From Hemileia vastatrix (lineage: Eukaryota; Basidiomycota; Pucciniomycetes; Pucciniales; Zaghouaniaceae): 64,000 bases of DNA. The notes beneath the pieces are model-generated. The model was not told where the DNA came from and made no database searches. It worked only from the letters and a program-made list of their open reading frames with translations. Location of the stretch: NCBI GenBank assembly GCA_030280995.1, contig JASXTE010000016.1:10439001-10503000 (forward strand). The letters are read 5' to 3'. Positions 43,444-55,504 of this stretch are shown here, piece after piece. The position numbers and the translations under genes are program-made. How positions within the stretch are numbered: position 1 is the first letter of the stretch; each line of letters starts with the position of its first letter.

Positions 43444-44681
43444 CTATTCTGGTAATTTTACCTCATTCTGGAGGTTATTCTGTACCACTGGAGCAACCCT
43501 TGGGTAGAATATTTTGTTCTGATCTGCTGCTACATGTTGCTTCCATTCAGTACCATCCAATTCCTCCAGTAAATAAGACCCTCCTGTTATTTGCTTCCTT
43601 ATCCTATAAGGACCATTCCATCTGTTAGAAAAAATTTTACCCCATTAGATTTCTAGAATTCTATTATAGACCAAAACCAAATCTCCTGGGTTCAATGGCT
43701 TCCTCAATCTATACGCTAAATTCTCATCCCAATATTTAACTGATTTGTCCCAGATCTGCATCATTCTATCATATGCCTTCTCCACAAACTCATATTTCTT
43801 TTCAAGGTTCACTACCCTTTCTAAAATTAAATCTTCATTTGAGTGCACTTGACCCCAATCGCATCCTAGAAAAGATCCAGCCTCTAGATCAATAGGTATT
43901 ACCACCATTTAACCAAACATAAGTTCATATGGTGAGTGAGAGAAAGATCAGATGCTTGCAAGTTATCTGGAAGATATTTGTCCTCTTGCAGGACATTGTC
44001 AGGTGTGTTGTTTAACTCCCTATTGACCTGCATTGAAGAATCAGAAATATACTTAGCACGTGGGGTGATCAATCCGTGTGACCAATCATTTTCAGTACTC
44101 CAATGCGTTAAAAAGTCATAGCCAAGAATGGTATCATCCATTCTTGGGGTGTCCAAGACTGATAATTCCCACTCGAAGGGGGGAAAATTCAGAAAATTGA
44201 AAACCCATAAAACTTTTTTACTTACCCAATATTTGGGTTCCTCTGATTCGACCAAATAAATTGAAGTTTGATCAATATCTGTGAATTTCAGCTTTAAATT
44301 CTTGGCAAAAGATAAACTGACAAAGGAAATTGAAGCTCCAGAGTCTATAAGACAACTGAAGGGGGTATCCTCCTTGAAAAGAATGAATCTCAAGCGGTTT
44401 AAGGCAACTCCAGTCCTTAAGACATGGAGGTTCTGTGCACTGGGAAAGATAAGATAGTTTGCTTTGCACACAAGTAAACTATCTACTAGTTTTTTGACCT
44501 TGAACTAGTACCTTCTCTGTCCTTCAGCTTTACACAATCATCTAGCTTTTGCTTACCCCCACAATACATAAATAACCCATTATCTGCTTGTCTCTTTTTC
44601 TCAGCTTTTTTAAGTTCCCCTATTAGATCCAGTGCCTTACTGATATTGCCTGGGGTTGAGATTTTTGGTCGAGGTTTGTCC
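43444..44681 (-). pseudogene. Internally deleted gypsy: protease fused to integrase tail (copy 1, truncated gag)
   Basis: Minus strand: a gag/protease linker with CGGKQKLDDC from the duplication junction at 44681, protease with the active site LIDSGAS (about 44350) and TILGYDFLTHW, then from about 43950 the integrase C-terminal region SPYELMFG, VEKAYDRMMQIWDKSV, GDLVLVYNRILEI, and after a TAA RWNGPYRIRKQITGGSY..LEELDGTEWK. RT, RNase H and the integrase core are absent. Two stops in the integrase part. The gag start is missing because the duplication border cuts it. Confidence 0.85.
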
Positions 44682-46097
44682 TTCAAGAGGGCAAACTACC
44701 AGTGAAGAAGTGGATCTAGATTCTGGACACCGGCTAGCAGGTGCCAGCTTTTTTTATGGTGAAAATCATTTAATTAATTTCTTGTTGGCCTGTTGTATAT
44801 TTTATTTTTATAGTAATAGGGCTGTAATGATGTGTACTTCTATCAATAAAAATGCCTTCCAGACTGCTAGAAATGATATGAATCATGTTTTGACCAAGAC
44901 TCTATTGCAACTTTTGAAATTTAAAGAGCCTTATAATAATTCTGCTTATGCTAATCTAAGTTTAGTTGAACATCATAGAGTGCTACCTTTTGGGTGGTAT
45001 GCTGTTTCCCCTATGATCATCTCTCCCTGTTGACTTTTTATTGTTGGCTTATCACAGTTTTTTTAGGCTTGAAATAATACTTTCTGAACTCCATGAGCCA
45101 CAACCTACATTGCCTGGTGCTTTTCCTTATGTAGTTGCAGGTATCTTAGAAAGGTGAGTACTTGGTATTTTTAGTTTAAAGTGATCAGTAGCCATCAACT
45201 AATCAATTGTGTGCACATCTTTTTTAGCTGTTTTGTAGCAAGTCATACAATTAGCAGACTTCCTGCTGTTACATGTCGATATTGTAAAATTTTAGTATCC
45301 ATGCTCAGCTTTAGATTGACAAGTTAAAAAATAAGGGTATGAGTATTTTAATTTGTGGCTCAATCAGATAAAATTTTTCTTCTTTTTCATGATATTTTTC
45401 TACTTGATGTATTTTAATTATTAGTGGTATATGCCAATAATTTGTTCTTTGTGGTGTAGAATGTTCTAAAGTACTAAGCAGTAGACACAATGCAATATGG
45501 GTTGGTTCTTCTTTTCAATTTCTAAAAAGAAGCACCTTCCACTCTTATCTTAAAGAAAGCGCGATAATTTGTAACACTAATATCTGACTAGAAAGTTTAT
45601 AAGTTGGGAGATGAGTTAAAAGATAAGGAAAAACAAATATTACTATCTGGATACTTCTATTCTTAATAAGTGCTATTATCCACAGCTACTCCCTCTTAAA
45701 GCGCTCTCTTTGAATATGCCTTATTATAGCAATAAAATAAATCTAATAATAGTTTATCCTACTCAATCTATATATTCTCTCTGTGTTGCACTTTTTTACT
45801 ATACTATATGAAATACACACACAGATGCACAAACTCTAAAAGACTCAGAATATATCCAATATTCTCTTAAATACTTAATTGCAGAAAAATCCAATCTCTT
45901 ACTGTTATCAGAGTAATCACAAAATAGACAAATTGCTATATATCACAATATATTTTGAAAGTATATAATATGAAGCTCTAATGTTTTTAATCTAATTAAT
46001 GATTTGAATAATAATTTTCCTACCTAACAGCTACTACAACTACTCCTATTTGATAGCCTTTCCTTCTTATATTTTTCAGCGCTCCAGACACAGTTCC

Positions 46098-46908
46098 TGT
46101 CAAGGTACACTTTTGGTCTAGAAGCTTTGGTACGGATTTATATGAAGACTTTAAGGATTAATTGGACTCTCAGTAATTTAGTATGTATTTCTCAATCAAG
46201 GATGATCTTTTACTCAATAATAAGAGGTAAGTTTAAAATATTTATATAAGTTATAGATTAGAATTACATCCTTGTAAATACTAAAGATATAAAATATAAG
46301 AAATAAGTGTGTTATTGTAGTTGTAGTAATAAGTAAATTGGTAAAAAGAATGATCAAAAGACAACAAAAAGAGAGGCCTTTTATAGGCAAAGGAGAGACA
46401 AAGCACGGAAATCAAATTCTAAAAACAGTAGTATGAGAGAGAGAAAAGAACATTCCAGAAGGATTATTTCAAATAATAAAGTTATTCTAAAAAGAAGGCG
46501 TCAAAAAGATGTATTTACAGAGTATGTCAGAAATACATCAATTTATTTAATATTTACTGTAGAAGTCAATTCTAAATAAGAAATTTGAATTTTTTGTATA
46601 TATTTAATATTATTTGAATATTAAAATCTTATTTTATCTTAATATCTATTTTTTAATATAAAATTTTATTTGTTCCAACCTGTCGAATGAGCACGGTGTT
46701 AGAGAAAAATATAAGGGACAATTTTATATTTTTAATTTTAATTATTTATTTAATTTTTTAATTTTATCATTCTGTAATTAGTTAATTTATTATAATTAAT
46801 TTTAATGTAACTAAATTATAATTAAATAATAATTAAAATGATAAGGTGCGGCTTCATCCAGTAAATAATTAATTATTTCACTGGGTAAGTCTAGTAGCCT
46901 GGCTGACA
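46098..46908 (-). mobile_element. Solo LTR (811 bp), copy 2
   Basis: Duplicate of 38697-39507, with GTTCC target copies at 46093-46097 and 46909-46913 and the TATA box at 46377-46385 (minus). Confidence 0.87.
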
Positions 46909-47260
46909 GTTCCCTAGTGGATCTCCAGCTCTGTCTCTAGTGCCACATTAGTAAAACAATTACTAATCCATTAGTAAACTAAATACACCGCTTTTAACAA
47001 CAACAGTGCCTAAAAAAACCCTATACTTACTAATACTAGTATTAACTTGTTTCACTCATATTCCACATGTGCGCTTATGACTGTACCTTTGCATTGTTTC
47101 AGCGCTACTTCCCATGTTGAGACCTTTTAGCACTGATCCTTGACTCTTCAACTCTTAGGTAGTTTTGTGATTGAGTCCCCATCCTCCTTGCTTAATTACT
47201 AAGTCCATAGTTCTGAAAATTCACTTAACTAGTTAGCCTCTGCAACTTACTTTACCTGTT

Positions 47261-47491
47261 TCAGTAAGTTACCACACTAGCTTCTGTGCAGTATATTATG
47301 TACTTGAGGCCTTCCTTGAGCCATAATTCCTTCCTTAATGCATAACACACAATTATTGGAAAATCCAAATCCACAATTTTCAGCGCTTGAACTCTTAAGT
47401 TGATAAAACACAATTCCCTTTGTGCAGCACATCTTGTTGCAAAATCCAAGTTCACAGACTCTAAATCCTCTTCAGTGCTTCTCTTTCCCAT
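47261..47491 (-). other. Small divergent open frame, copy 2
   Basis: Identical to 39860-40090. Confidence 0.25.
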
Positions 47492-47812
47492 TGTTCTTTA
47501 AAAAAACAAAATTACATATTTATAATAGCGCTATCTATTGCGCTATGATTCCACTTTGTTATTCCTTGGATACACAAGCTGATTGGTCCAAAAGATAGGT
47601 TAACTGCATGGCACCTACCACATCTTCCCTCTACTTGTTACTGTCACCAGAAGCCTATAAATACCCTGTGCCTTGCAGAATTTCCCCCCTCCATCTTTCA
47701 ACTTCTTCTCCATTTTCTATAAATCATCCTCATCATCAGTTCCTTCTTCTTCTACTACATATTTATACCCCCTTATATTCTTGTATCCCTTTTGATTTAT
47801 AGATTCTAAATA

Positions 47813-48866
47813 ATGAGCACAAGAAACACTACCATAAATACCGAGAATACTTCCAATGTCATGAATGCGATCCAACAGTTTGTACACATGCAGCCCCCTG
47901 CTTCCCCTACCATGATGCCAGTCAATATGCTTATGGGTAGGACAAAATGCACCTGCTGCATTAAAAATGGCATAACCCCCTACAACTATTCAAAAGCCTG
48001 TTGTGGAAACACTTATTTTAATGTAAGTTTTCCTTCATTTTTCTTCCTTTCCTTTCATCCTATTGTTACTAACTTCTATTTCCTTTTTCTCCTAGTCATG
48101 TGCTTTTTGCAAAAGTTGCAAAAAAGAAATTTAGCTACAATGGGCTGCCCACCGTTGCACTTCTAGACCTGAATGCCTCTACTACAGATATGATGAGTCA
48201 GATGACCATCAAGCGCCCTGCGCCTGAACCAGCTACACCACCTGAAGACAAACATGTCAAGTTTGATTTCTGAGCACCTACTCCTGGTAGTGTCACTTCA
48301 ATTCCTAGATCACTCTTTTCAGAAGAGAGTATTCATACTGTAAGTTCCTTTCTCTACTTCCTCCTCTTCTGACCTAACACTAATACCCTTCCTTTCTTTT
48401 CTAGAATGTGACAGCCACTCCTTACACTGAGCCGCCTCCTCCGCCAAACAAACCACTGTTCCTTCCTGCTCTGAAAAAAGATCCCTCCTGGGATGCCAAA
48501 GCTCTTCTGGACTGCGCACCTCATACACCAACTCCTAACTTGACTGCCATGCAGCCAGTTGGTGATGCTGTTGTCCTGGATTATTGGCCTGTCAATACCC
48601 CTTCTTTCAAAAAAAAGGAAGAGTCCGCCATGGCTCAAAACTGGGAATTCACAGAGAATATTGCCTGTGTGCCATATGATGCAACTATGCATCAAATGAA
48701 CAACATTTTTACTGATTTCAAGCAATTCCTTGAGAAATTTCTGGTTTATTCTTGTTCAAAGTATAATCAACTCACACAGCTAATCACTACTATGCAACAA
48801 AACATGAAAGAGGCTGTTAATGACAGGGATTTCCGTGTCCCAATCTTTGATGACACAGAATACTAA
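47813..48866 (+). pseudogene. Cysteine-cluster protein gene, damaged (copy 2)
   Basis: Duplicate of 40412-41465 with the same introns (48023-48095 and 48340-48404) and the same TAG, frameshift and TGA, so the damage predates the duplication. The only nearby difference seen is the C to T change at 47753, upstream of the ATG. Confidence 0.55.
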
Positions 48867-49371
48867 AAAATCTTCTTTCCTTTATCTAAATTGTATCCTT
48901 CATCCTATAACATGTACATAGCCTGTAAAAAGTAATAAAATATTATATATTCTCAACTTAAATTCTTTGTGAGAGCCCTTCAACTACAAGATGATTTGCT
49001 GACAGAAAAAAATCCTCCTTCTTCCAAACTTTCCAGCGCACCCTTTTACTAAGTGCTTCTAAAAGATGAAACAACAAAAAAAAACTTAAGATCAGCACTA
49101 CTCCCTATAGCAGCAAATACATCCTCTGCATCATATACGCATGAGCTCCCTTGAAATCTTCAGATCTTTGCAATATATGACTTTCACTCTACTGTGACAG
49201 ATTCCACTTTTCCCTTGGGTCACTTTTTATATGACAAAAATCCTTCACATCTTCCTTAGAGACCATTCAGTACTCAAGTCAGATATTGCGCAACTGATGC
49301 CTTTTCTATAATGTCATTCTTAGCCTATAAATAGCCCATCTAATAATCAACATTTCCATCATCTTAGTATC

Positions 49372-49961
49372 ATGACTCAATGCGGCACCATTCCCAGAGA
49401 TCAAGCATGCTCTTTCTGAAGAAGTTGCAATCTCCATTGCACCTTTTATAGAACTCGGGGGTATACCTCCTTTAGACCTGCCTGCAATAATTGTTTCAGA
49501 TATTATAAGACTTGTAACACCTCCCTAAATCAAAATAGTCCTCAGCCTACTGGCTACATTTATTTCCCACCTAGTTCCACCAGTAGCGCTTCTACAAAAA
49601 CCACTACTAGTCCTACCAGAATTAATTCTTCTCCCATTACTGATGTCCCTTACAAATAATCATCACTTCCTTTATGTTTCAGGCCCAAAATATCCATTCA
49701 GCCTAGCACTGCACCTTCTTCTTCCCCAAGCTCCAATGCTTCTATGCATTTGGGCTCCTCTACAGCTGCTCTGGAAGCGGTTACTGTCTCATCTCCTTCA
49801 GCACACCCCCATAGCTTATTAGAGAGTAAGTTCCTTTCATTATACTTATGCCTCCATTACCTACTTACTTCTGTTCTATCTTGTAGGCTTCAGAAAATCC
49901 ATCTACATGGGATGGGTTCCTATTCAAATACATTTTGTACATTCCATGTGAATGCTTTCTA
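49372..49961 (+). pseudogene. Second cysteine-cluster gene, damaged (copy 2)
   Basis: Duplicate of 41971-42560 with the same TGA at codon 16. Confidence 0.5.
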
Positions 49962-50844
49962 GAAATTGCCTTATATACAACGCTATGTCTCTATCCTATA
50001 GTGATGCACCAGCCTTTTCTGACACTGAGCTCAAGCTTGTTATACCCATATAAAAATGAAAGGTCAGCTAATTAATGAGATCAGTTCTTTGACTATTCTT
50101 GGATTCCCTGCCAATCCTTGTCGCTTCATCATGCCTGATGAATGGGAATGATATCCTAATATCTTTAAAAACAAAACTGAATAATCCACTAGCTCTTTCC
50201 CTATAAGCCTTCTTTTTCCAATATCTCTGTACATAGTCTCCATCTTTTACTATGCCTTTAAATAAACATCCTAGACACAGCGCTATTCTTTTTTCACCTC
50301 TCTTCAATATTATTTGTCTTTTAAATTTGAAGCGCCTAACTTCACTCCCTCTACTCTCTTTAAAAGACTATAGACCCTTAAAAATCATAGAATAAACTTT
50401 AAAAAATAAAAATTTTACCACCTTTACTGTGATACAAAATATATGATGTAAATAAGTATTGAACTGTTGAGCGCTCCATCTATAAATTGTTATTCCACTC
50501 CTGGTTGATTAACCCATTGGCTAAATTCCCAGTGTCTTTTGCATTTACATGGTACACATCTCAATCCATTTGCCTATTTTGTCATGCCTCCTTGAACAAT
50601 GAAAATATAAGATTCCATTTTTCTCTATGTCTCATCTGAGAGCTTATGCCAGTTGCCTGTTCAGCCATGGTCCACCTAACTTCCAGTTAGTGCCCTCTGC
50701 CCATCACAACTGTGTAAAAGCCTCCTGAGAATCCTCTTAGAAAAATAAACCTTAAAAATAACTTGTTAGTTTAACCTCTTCCCGGAGGAAACAACAAAAA
50801 GAATTATAAAAAAGAACATTGATAATTTAGCCTCTTCCCAGAGG

Positions 50845-53054
50845 CTATTCTGGTAATTTTACCTCATTCTGGAGGTTATTCTGTACCACTGGAGCAACCC
50901 TTGGGTAGAATATTTTGTTCTGATCTGCTGCTACATGTTGCTTCCATTCAGTACCATCCAATTCCTCCAGTAAATAAGACCCTCCTGTTATTTGCTTCCT
51001 TATCCTATAAGGACCATTCCATCTGTTAGAAAAAATTTTACCCCATTAGATTTCTAGAATTCTATTATAGACCAAAACCAAATCTCCTGGGTTCAATGGC
51101 TTCCTCAATCTATACGCTAAATTCTCATCCCAATATTTAACTGATTTGTCCCAGATCTGCATCATTCTATCATATGCCTTCTCCACAAACTCATATTTCT
51201 TTTCAAGGTTCACTACCCTTGCTAAAATTAAATCTTCATTTGAGTGCACTTGACCCCAATCGCATCCTAGAAAAGATCCAGCCTCTAGATCAATAGGTAT
51301 TACCACCATTTAACCAAACATAAGTTCATATGGTGAGTGAGAGAAAGATCAGATGCTTGCAAGTTATCTGGAAGATATTTGTCCTCTTGCAGGACATTGT
51401 CAGGTGTGTTGTTTAACTCCCTATTGACCTGCATTGAAGAATCAGAAATATACTTAGCACGTGGGGTGATCAATCCGTGTGACCAATCATTTTCAGTACT
51501 CCAATGCGTTAAAAAGTCATAGCCAAGAATGGTATCATCCATTCTTGGGGTGTCCAAGACTGATAATTCCCACTCGAAGGGGGGAAAATTCAGAAAATTG
51601 AAAACCCATAAAACTTTTTTACTTACCCAATATTTGGGTTCCTCTGATTCGACCAAATAAATTGAAGTTTGATCAATATCTGTGAATTTCAGCTTTAAAT
51701 TCTTGGCAAAAGATAAACTGACAAAGGAAATTGAAGCTCCAGAGTCTATAAGACAACTGAAGGGGGTATCCTCCTTGAAAAGAATGAATCTCAAGCGGTT
51801 TAAGGCAACTCCAGTCCTTAAGACATGGAGGTTCTGTGCACTGGGAAAGATAAGATAGTTTGCTTTGCACACAAGTAAACTATCTACTAGTTTTTTGACC
51901 TTGAACTAGTACCTTCTCTGTCCTTCAGCTTTACACAATCATCTAGCTTTTGCTTACCCCCACAATACATAAATAACCCATTATCTGCTTGTCTCTTTTT
52001 CTCAGCTTTTTTAAGTTCCCCTATTAGATCCAGTGCCTTACTGATATTGCCTGGGGTTGAGATTTTTGGTCGAGGTTTGTCCTTTCCCTTATTGGGTTTG
52101 GATTGAGTTGAGGAGGATTGAGTTGTCCGTGGGTGTGAAGAAGGTCCCAATTAAAAATTTAGGCCTTGAGATTTGTTGGCGTATCGACAATGTTGTAGTC
52201 CTCCTTGGTAAACGCCGTCGAGTTCAAGGGTTTTATCCATTAAATCTGTTTAAGTAGTCACCTTCTGACCATGAAGATTTAATTGATCCAGAATCCTTGA
52301 AGGAAGTCCCTTTTTGAAATGATACTTGAGGGCAGCATCATTCCAACCTGCTCAAGTTTGAAGTGCTCTGAACTTTGAGATATATTCCGAGGCTTTACCA
52401 TTATCACTCATGCGGAGGAAATCAAGTTCAATTTCTGTGTTGTCAGTTTCATTAGGGTCACTGAACAATGTAAAAAGTTGGTCTTTGAACTTTTCCCAGT
52501 TTTTAATGAGTAAGTGGGTTTCTGTCAAAGAGAGCATGAGAAGATAAGGTTCGAACCACCTTGCTGCTTTTTGGGGATAGGAATGAAGAAGCGTAAACAA
52601 CCTTTGGTCAGTCGTTATGGAAGAGGAGCTTGCAGGTTTGCAAGAAGGGGTGTAATCTGTCTGGATGTTCTACATCAAATTTATCAGGAGATACAATGGA
52701 AGGAGTTATGAATTTTGATCCCTCCAAATATGTTGGATTTGAAAGGATTTTCATGAAAAGTCTCATGAAGTCTTCCAGAGAATTAGATGCTCCAGGTTCC
52801 AAAGCTTGACCAGAAGGGTGAGTAGCAGGGGTAGATGGTGCCTCATGCATTGTATCCTCTCCTTTTTCTTCCTTGCTAGAATCATCAAAATCATGGGGGA
52901 TGTCTTCTACATATTGGACTGAGTTTCCCCCTTACATAAGGTTGGGAGGTTCCAGGGAGTGAGTGCAGGAAACAGGCTGTGTGGCTGTTGGCCTGCCTCT
53001 GGCGTGAGCCCGAGTGGTAGTGCCCATAGGAGGAGTGCGTTGAACAGGTTCCAT
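50845..53054 (-). pseudogene. Internally deleted gypsy: gag-protease-integrase tail (copy 2)
   Basis: The gag ATG at 53054 begins MEPVQRTPPMGTTTRARA-like sequence; after one TAA the frame continues to FDVEHPDRLHPFLQTCKLLF, then a frameshift/stop, then WFEPYLLML..FKDQLFTLFSDPNETD and SEYISKFRALQT, the usual gypsy capsid region. Protease (51872-51300, active site LIDSGAS) and the integrase tail follow as in copy 1. Same deletion of RT-RNase H-integrase core, hence it predates the tandem duplication. Confidence 0.85.
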
Positions 53055-53915
53055 TTTAAAAAAATCAGAGACACGTGAAAAAGGACGTAGTAGTGCAAAG
53101 AATGAGAACTATAGAGAATTTAATTATAATGTCACCGGATGACCTACGCACAAGGTCCAGGGTGTTACTGGAAGTGAGATGGAGGGAGGAGTTTAGAAAC
53201 TTCTTTGAAGCACAGAGGAAATGTTCAAGGAAGTGATTGGAAGATGACTCGAAGGAAGAGCTACTGCTTTGAGATATGTATGATAAGAATTCTAATATAA
53301 TTTAAAGGTAATATTAATATTATTAAGATCTCACAAAGGGTTGGAAACTCAATAATCAAAGATTTGAGTTTTAGAAATTATTACTGAGAAAAATAAGGAA
53401 ATGTACAATAATAATGATCTAACCTGAAGCTTTACCACTATTAACTATATATATGTTTTATAATTTAATTCTAAAGAAATATTGAACCGAAATCCAACCC
53501 CTTTAATATCCATTACTCCTCCTCGCATTGACCTCATACCCATCCATCATTCCCCACACCACATACCTCCGAAAATACACCCGTTACACCTGGACCCTCC
53601 TTACTAACATCTGTTAACCCTTTAATACTCCACTAACCATCCCATCCATACTCACTACCCCTGTTAATAACCCACAGATACTTAATAAACCTTTTAGCGG
53701 AATATTGCATTAACTATTGTGCTGTGCGTTGCTTATCAAAGAAAAAGACTAAACACACTATTGAGAGATTGACTAATTTAGATATAAAGTTTAGATTAGC
53801 ACGTTTGAATGGTGAGTACACAAAGGAAAGTTGCAGTTTCTGTGTAGAATCGTTTTCTGTGCTTTGAGTATTGATTTAGACCTCTGTATTATTGATTTAA
53901 TGAGCTGCTTTTTCC
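53055..53915. other. Leader/possible 5' LTR of the gypsy remnant; no gene seen
   Basis: Upstream of the gag start on the minus strand an LTR and primer-binding site would be expected, but no second copy is available for comparison and no TG..CA borders could be fixed. Contains a C-rich stretch near 53500-53650. Confidence 0.35.
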
Positions 53916-54540
53916 TCAAGTGTCATATGGCGCGTGACATAGATACTCAACTCCCTTTTCTTTAGTAAGGTGTCTCTTTTGAAGTATCTTTTCAATTTCT
54001 GCCCTTTCAAATATTTCTTCAGGTTGCTGTTTATGCCTTCTTGATCTTCTTGGAAATAGGGCAGTATCATTTGAATGGTATGGTTTTATAAAAGAATTAG
54101 GAAATAATGGATGTTTTCTATCATATTGTGCATATAGAATAACTTCAATAGCATTGTTACCAACCATATTTTTTACTACAAATTGTCCAATGAATGGATC
54201 CTTCAATTTAACATTACCATTTAAATTGAAATGTAGTGTAGAAATACGGACTTTATCACCCTCTTTGAACATTTGTTCTTTATGGGCTTTATCCCATCTT
54301 TTCTTCTCATAATCAAATGCGTTATTTATGAATTCTTAAGCATGCTTTCTGCATAATTCTTGCATCTGAAGAAAAGATTTTGTACCTGGATGGATATCCA
54401 ATCTAGGTAATTTATTAAGTGTTTTAGCAGGGATATTAGGTACATAACCCAACCATAACTCAAATGGCTTTTTGCCAGTTACAGAATGTACTTTCCACAG
54501 AAAATTTGAGGGGGTTTTGCTAGCAATACCCCTCATTTAA
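53916..54540 (-). pseudogene. Gypsy integrase C-terminal fragment
   Basis: KKPFELWLGYVPNIP, LDIHPGTKSFLQMQELCRKHA, stop, FKEGDKVRISTLHFNLNGNV, DPFIGQFVVKNMVGNNAIEV and FIKPYHSNDTALF are close homologues of the integrase at 22640-23250. Homology ends abruptly near 54490-54540. An isolated end of the same gypsy family. Confidence 0.82.
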
Positions 54541-55500
54541 AAATGTTGGGAAGTGGTTGGAAAGCTGTTGGAAAGCTGTTGGGAATTCATTGTGAAACCA
54601 GATTTATATCAATCGGACAAAGATTTGGTAATCAGTTAGACCTAGATTCAACACAACTCATTCACAGGTCTCTTGGAGCTTGGAGATTACTTTGATCTTC
54701 AGCTGAGCACAGATTGAGAAAAGCTTGAACAAATCACTTAAAATATCATAATACTCACTTTCCCATCTTTTGGAAAGAAAAATTTGATATTTGGTCTAAA
54801 AAATCTACAGATATTTTCTTGTAAAGTTGGTAACAGAAGGTTAAACTGTAGTATCTCAATTATTACATTAGACCACATAGATATTTGATAAAAAATACAA
54901 TACAAATTAGTTTTAATATTATTGAGATCACCATAAGTGTCTGTCCAAAGACTTACAAAAAGTATGTTAGTATCAAGACATTGTTATAAGTAGTAGTTTC
55001 AATTTAGATTTTGAACTGCCTTCTAAAGCATTTTACTATTAGACAGAAACATAAATAAGTGTAATAAAAAAGAAATTATTCTTTTTTGTGATTATAATGT
55101 TACAATAAAGCACATTTTTATTAAGAAAATATTTCTTCTTCCACAAACCCAAATTTACTCTATAGGCTCAAGATTTATTTTTAAGCCATATTATTTATTT
55201 CAGTTATCATTCATTTACTTCGAATGTTTTTCAAAAAGATAATATAAATACATGTGAAAGAAATATGATCTTAGCGTAGCATATGCTAAAAAGCTATTTT
55301 CTTGTTTTATTCAAAACTGATTATTCATTTTTTGGTTCAATTCATCTTTTAACAACCACTATCTTCAGATACTATTCTTAATTAATATGTCAAGTCTCAG
55401 ATGTGTTGGACAGTTCTCAATAACAATCGATCAAATTTATATGAATGTAATTTCCAGATTTCAAAATTCACCAACCCCCACAATTTTACAGAGAGGCCAT
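54541..55500. other. No gene recognised
   Basis: AT-rich with only short frames; a small tandem of GGTTGGAAAGCTGTT-type units at about 54550-54590. Confidence 0.6.
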
Positions 55501-55504
55501 TTAA

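Larger units (their letters stand above)
37281..44681 (+). repeat. 7,401 bp tandem duplication, copy 1
   Basis: Starts TTCAAGAGGG and repeats without a gap from 44682. Only two differences from copy 2 were noticed (40352 C versus 47753 T; 43820 T versus 51221 G), so identity is very high. The junction at 44681/44682 shares TT with both outer borders. Contents: a possible exon at 37309-37632, a solo LTR, two broken cysteine-cluster genes and the 3' part of an internally deleted gypsy element. Confidence 0.95.
44682..52082 (+). repeat. 7,401 bp tandem duplication, copy 2
   Basis: Direct repeat of 37281-44681. All features of copy 1 recur at +7401. Unlike copy 1, its right end runs on into the rest of the gypsy gag (to 53054), so copy 2 keeps the original right-hand neighbour and copy 1 the original left-hand neighbour. 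Confidence 0.95.

Noticed and set aside
44656..45033. Novel 125-residue fusion frame at the duplication junction
   Set aside because: It arises from joining antisense gypsy sequence to the start of the second unit and has no ATG with support.
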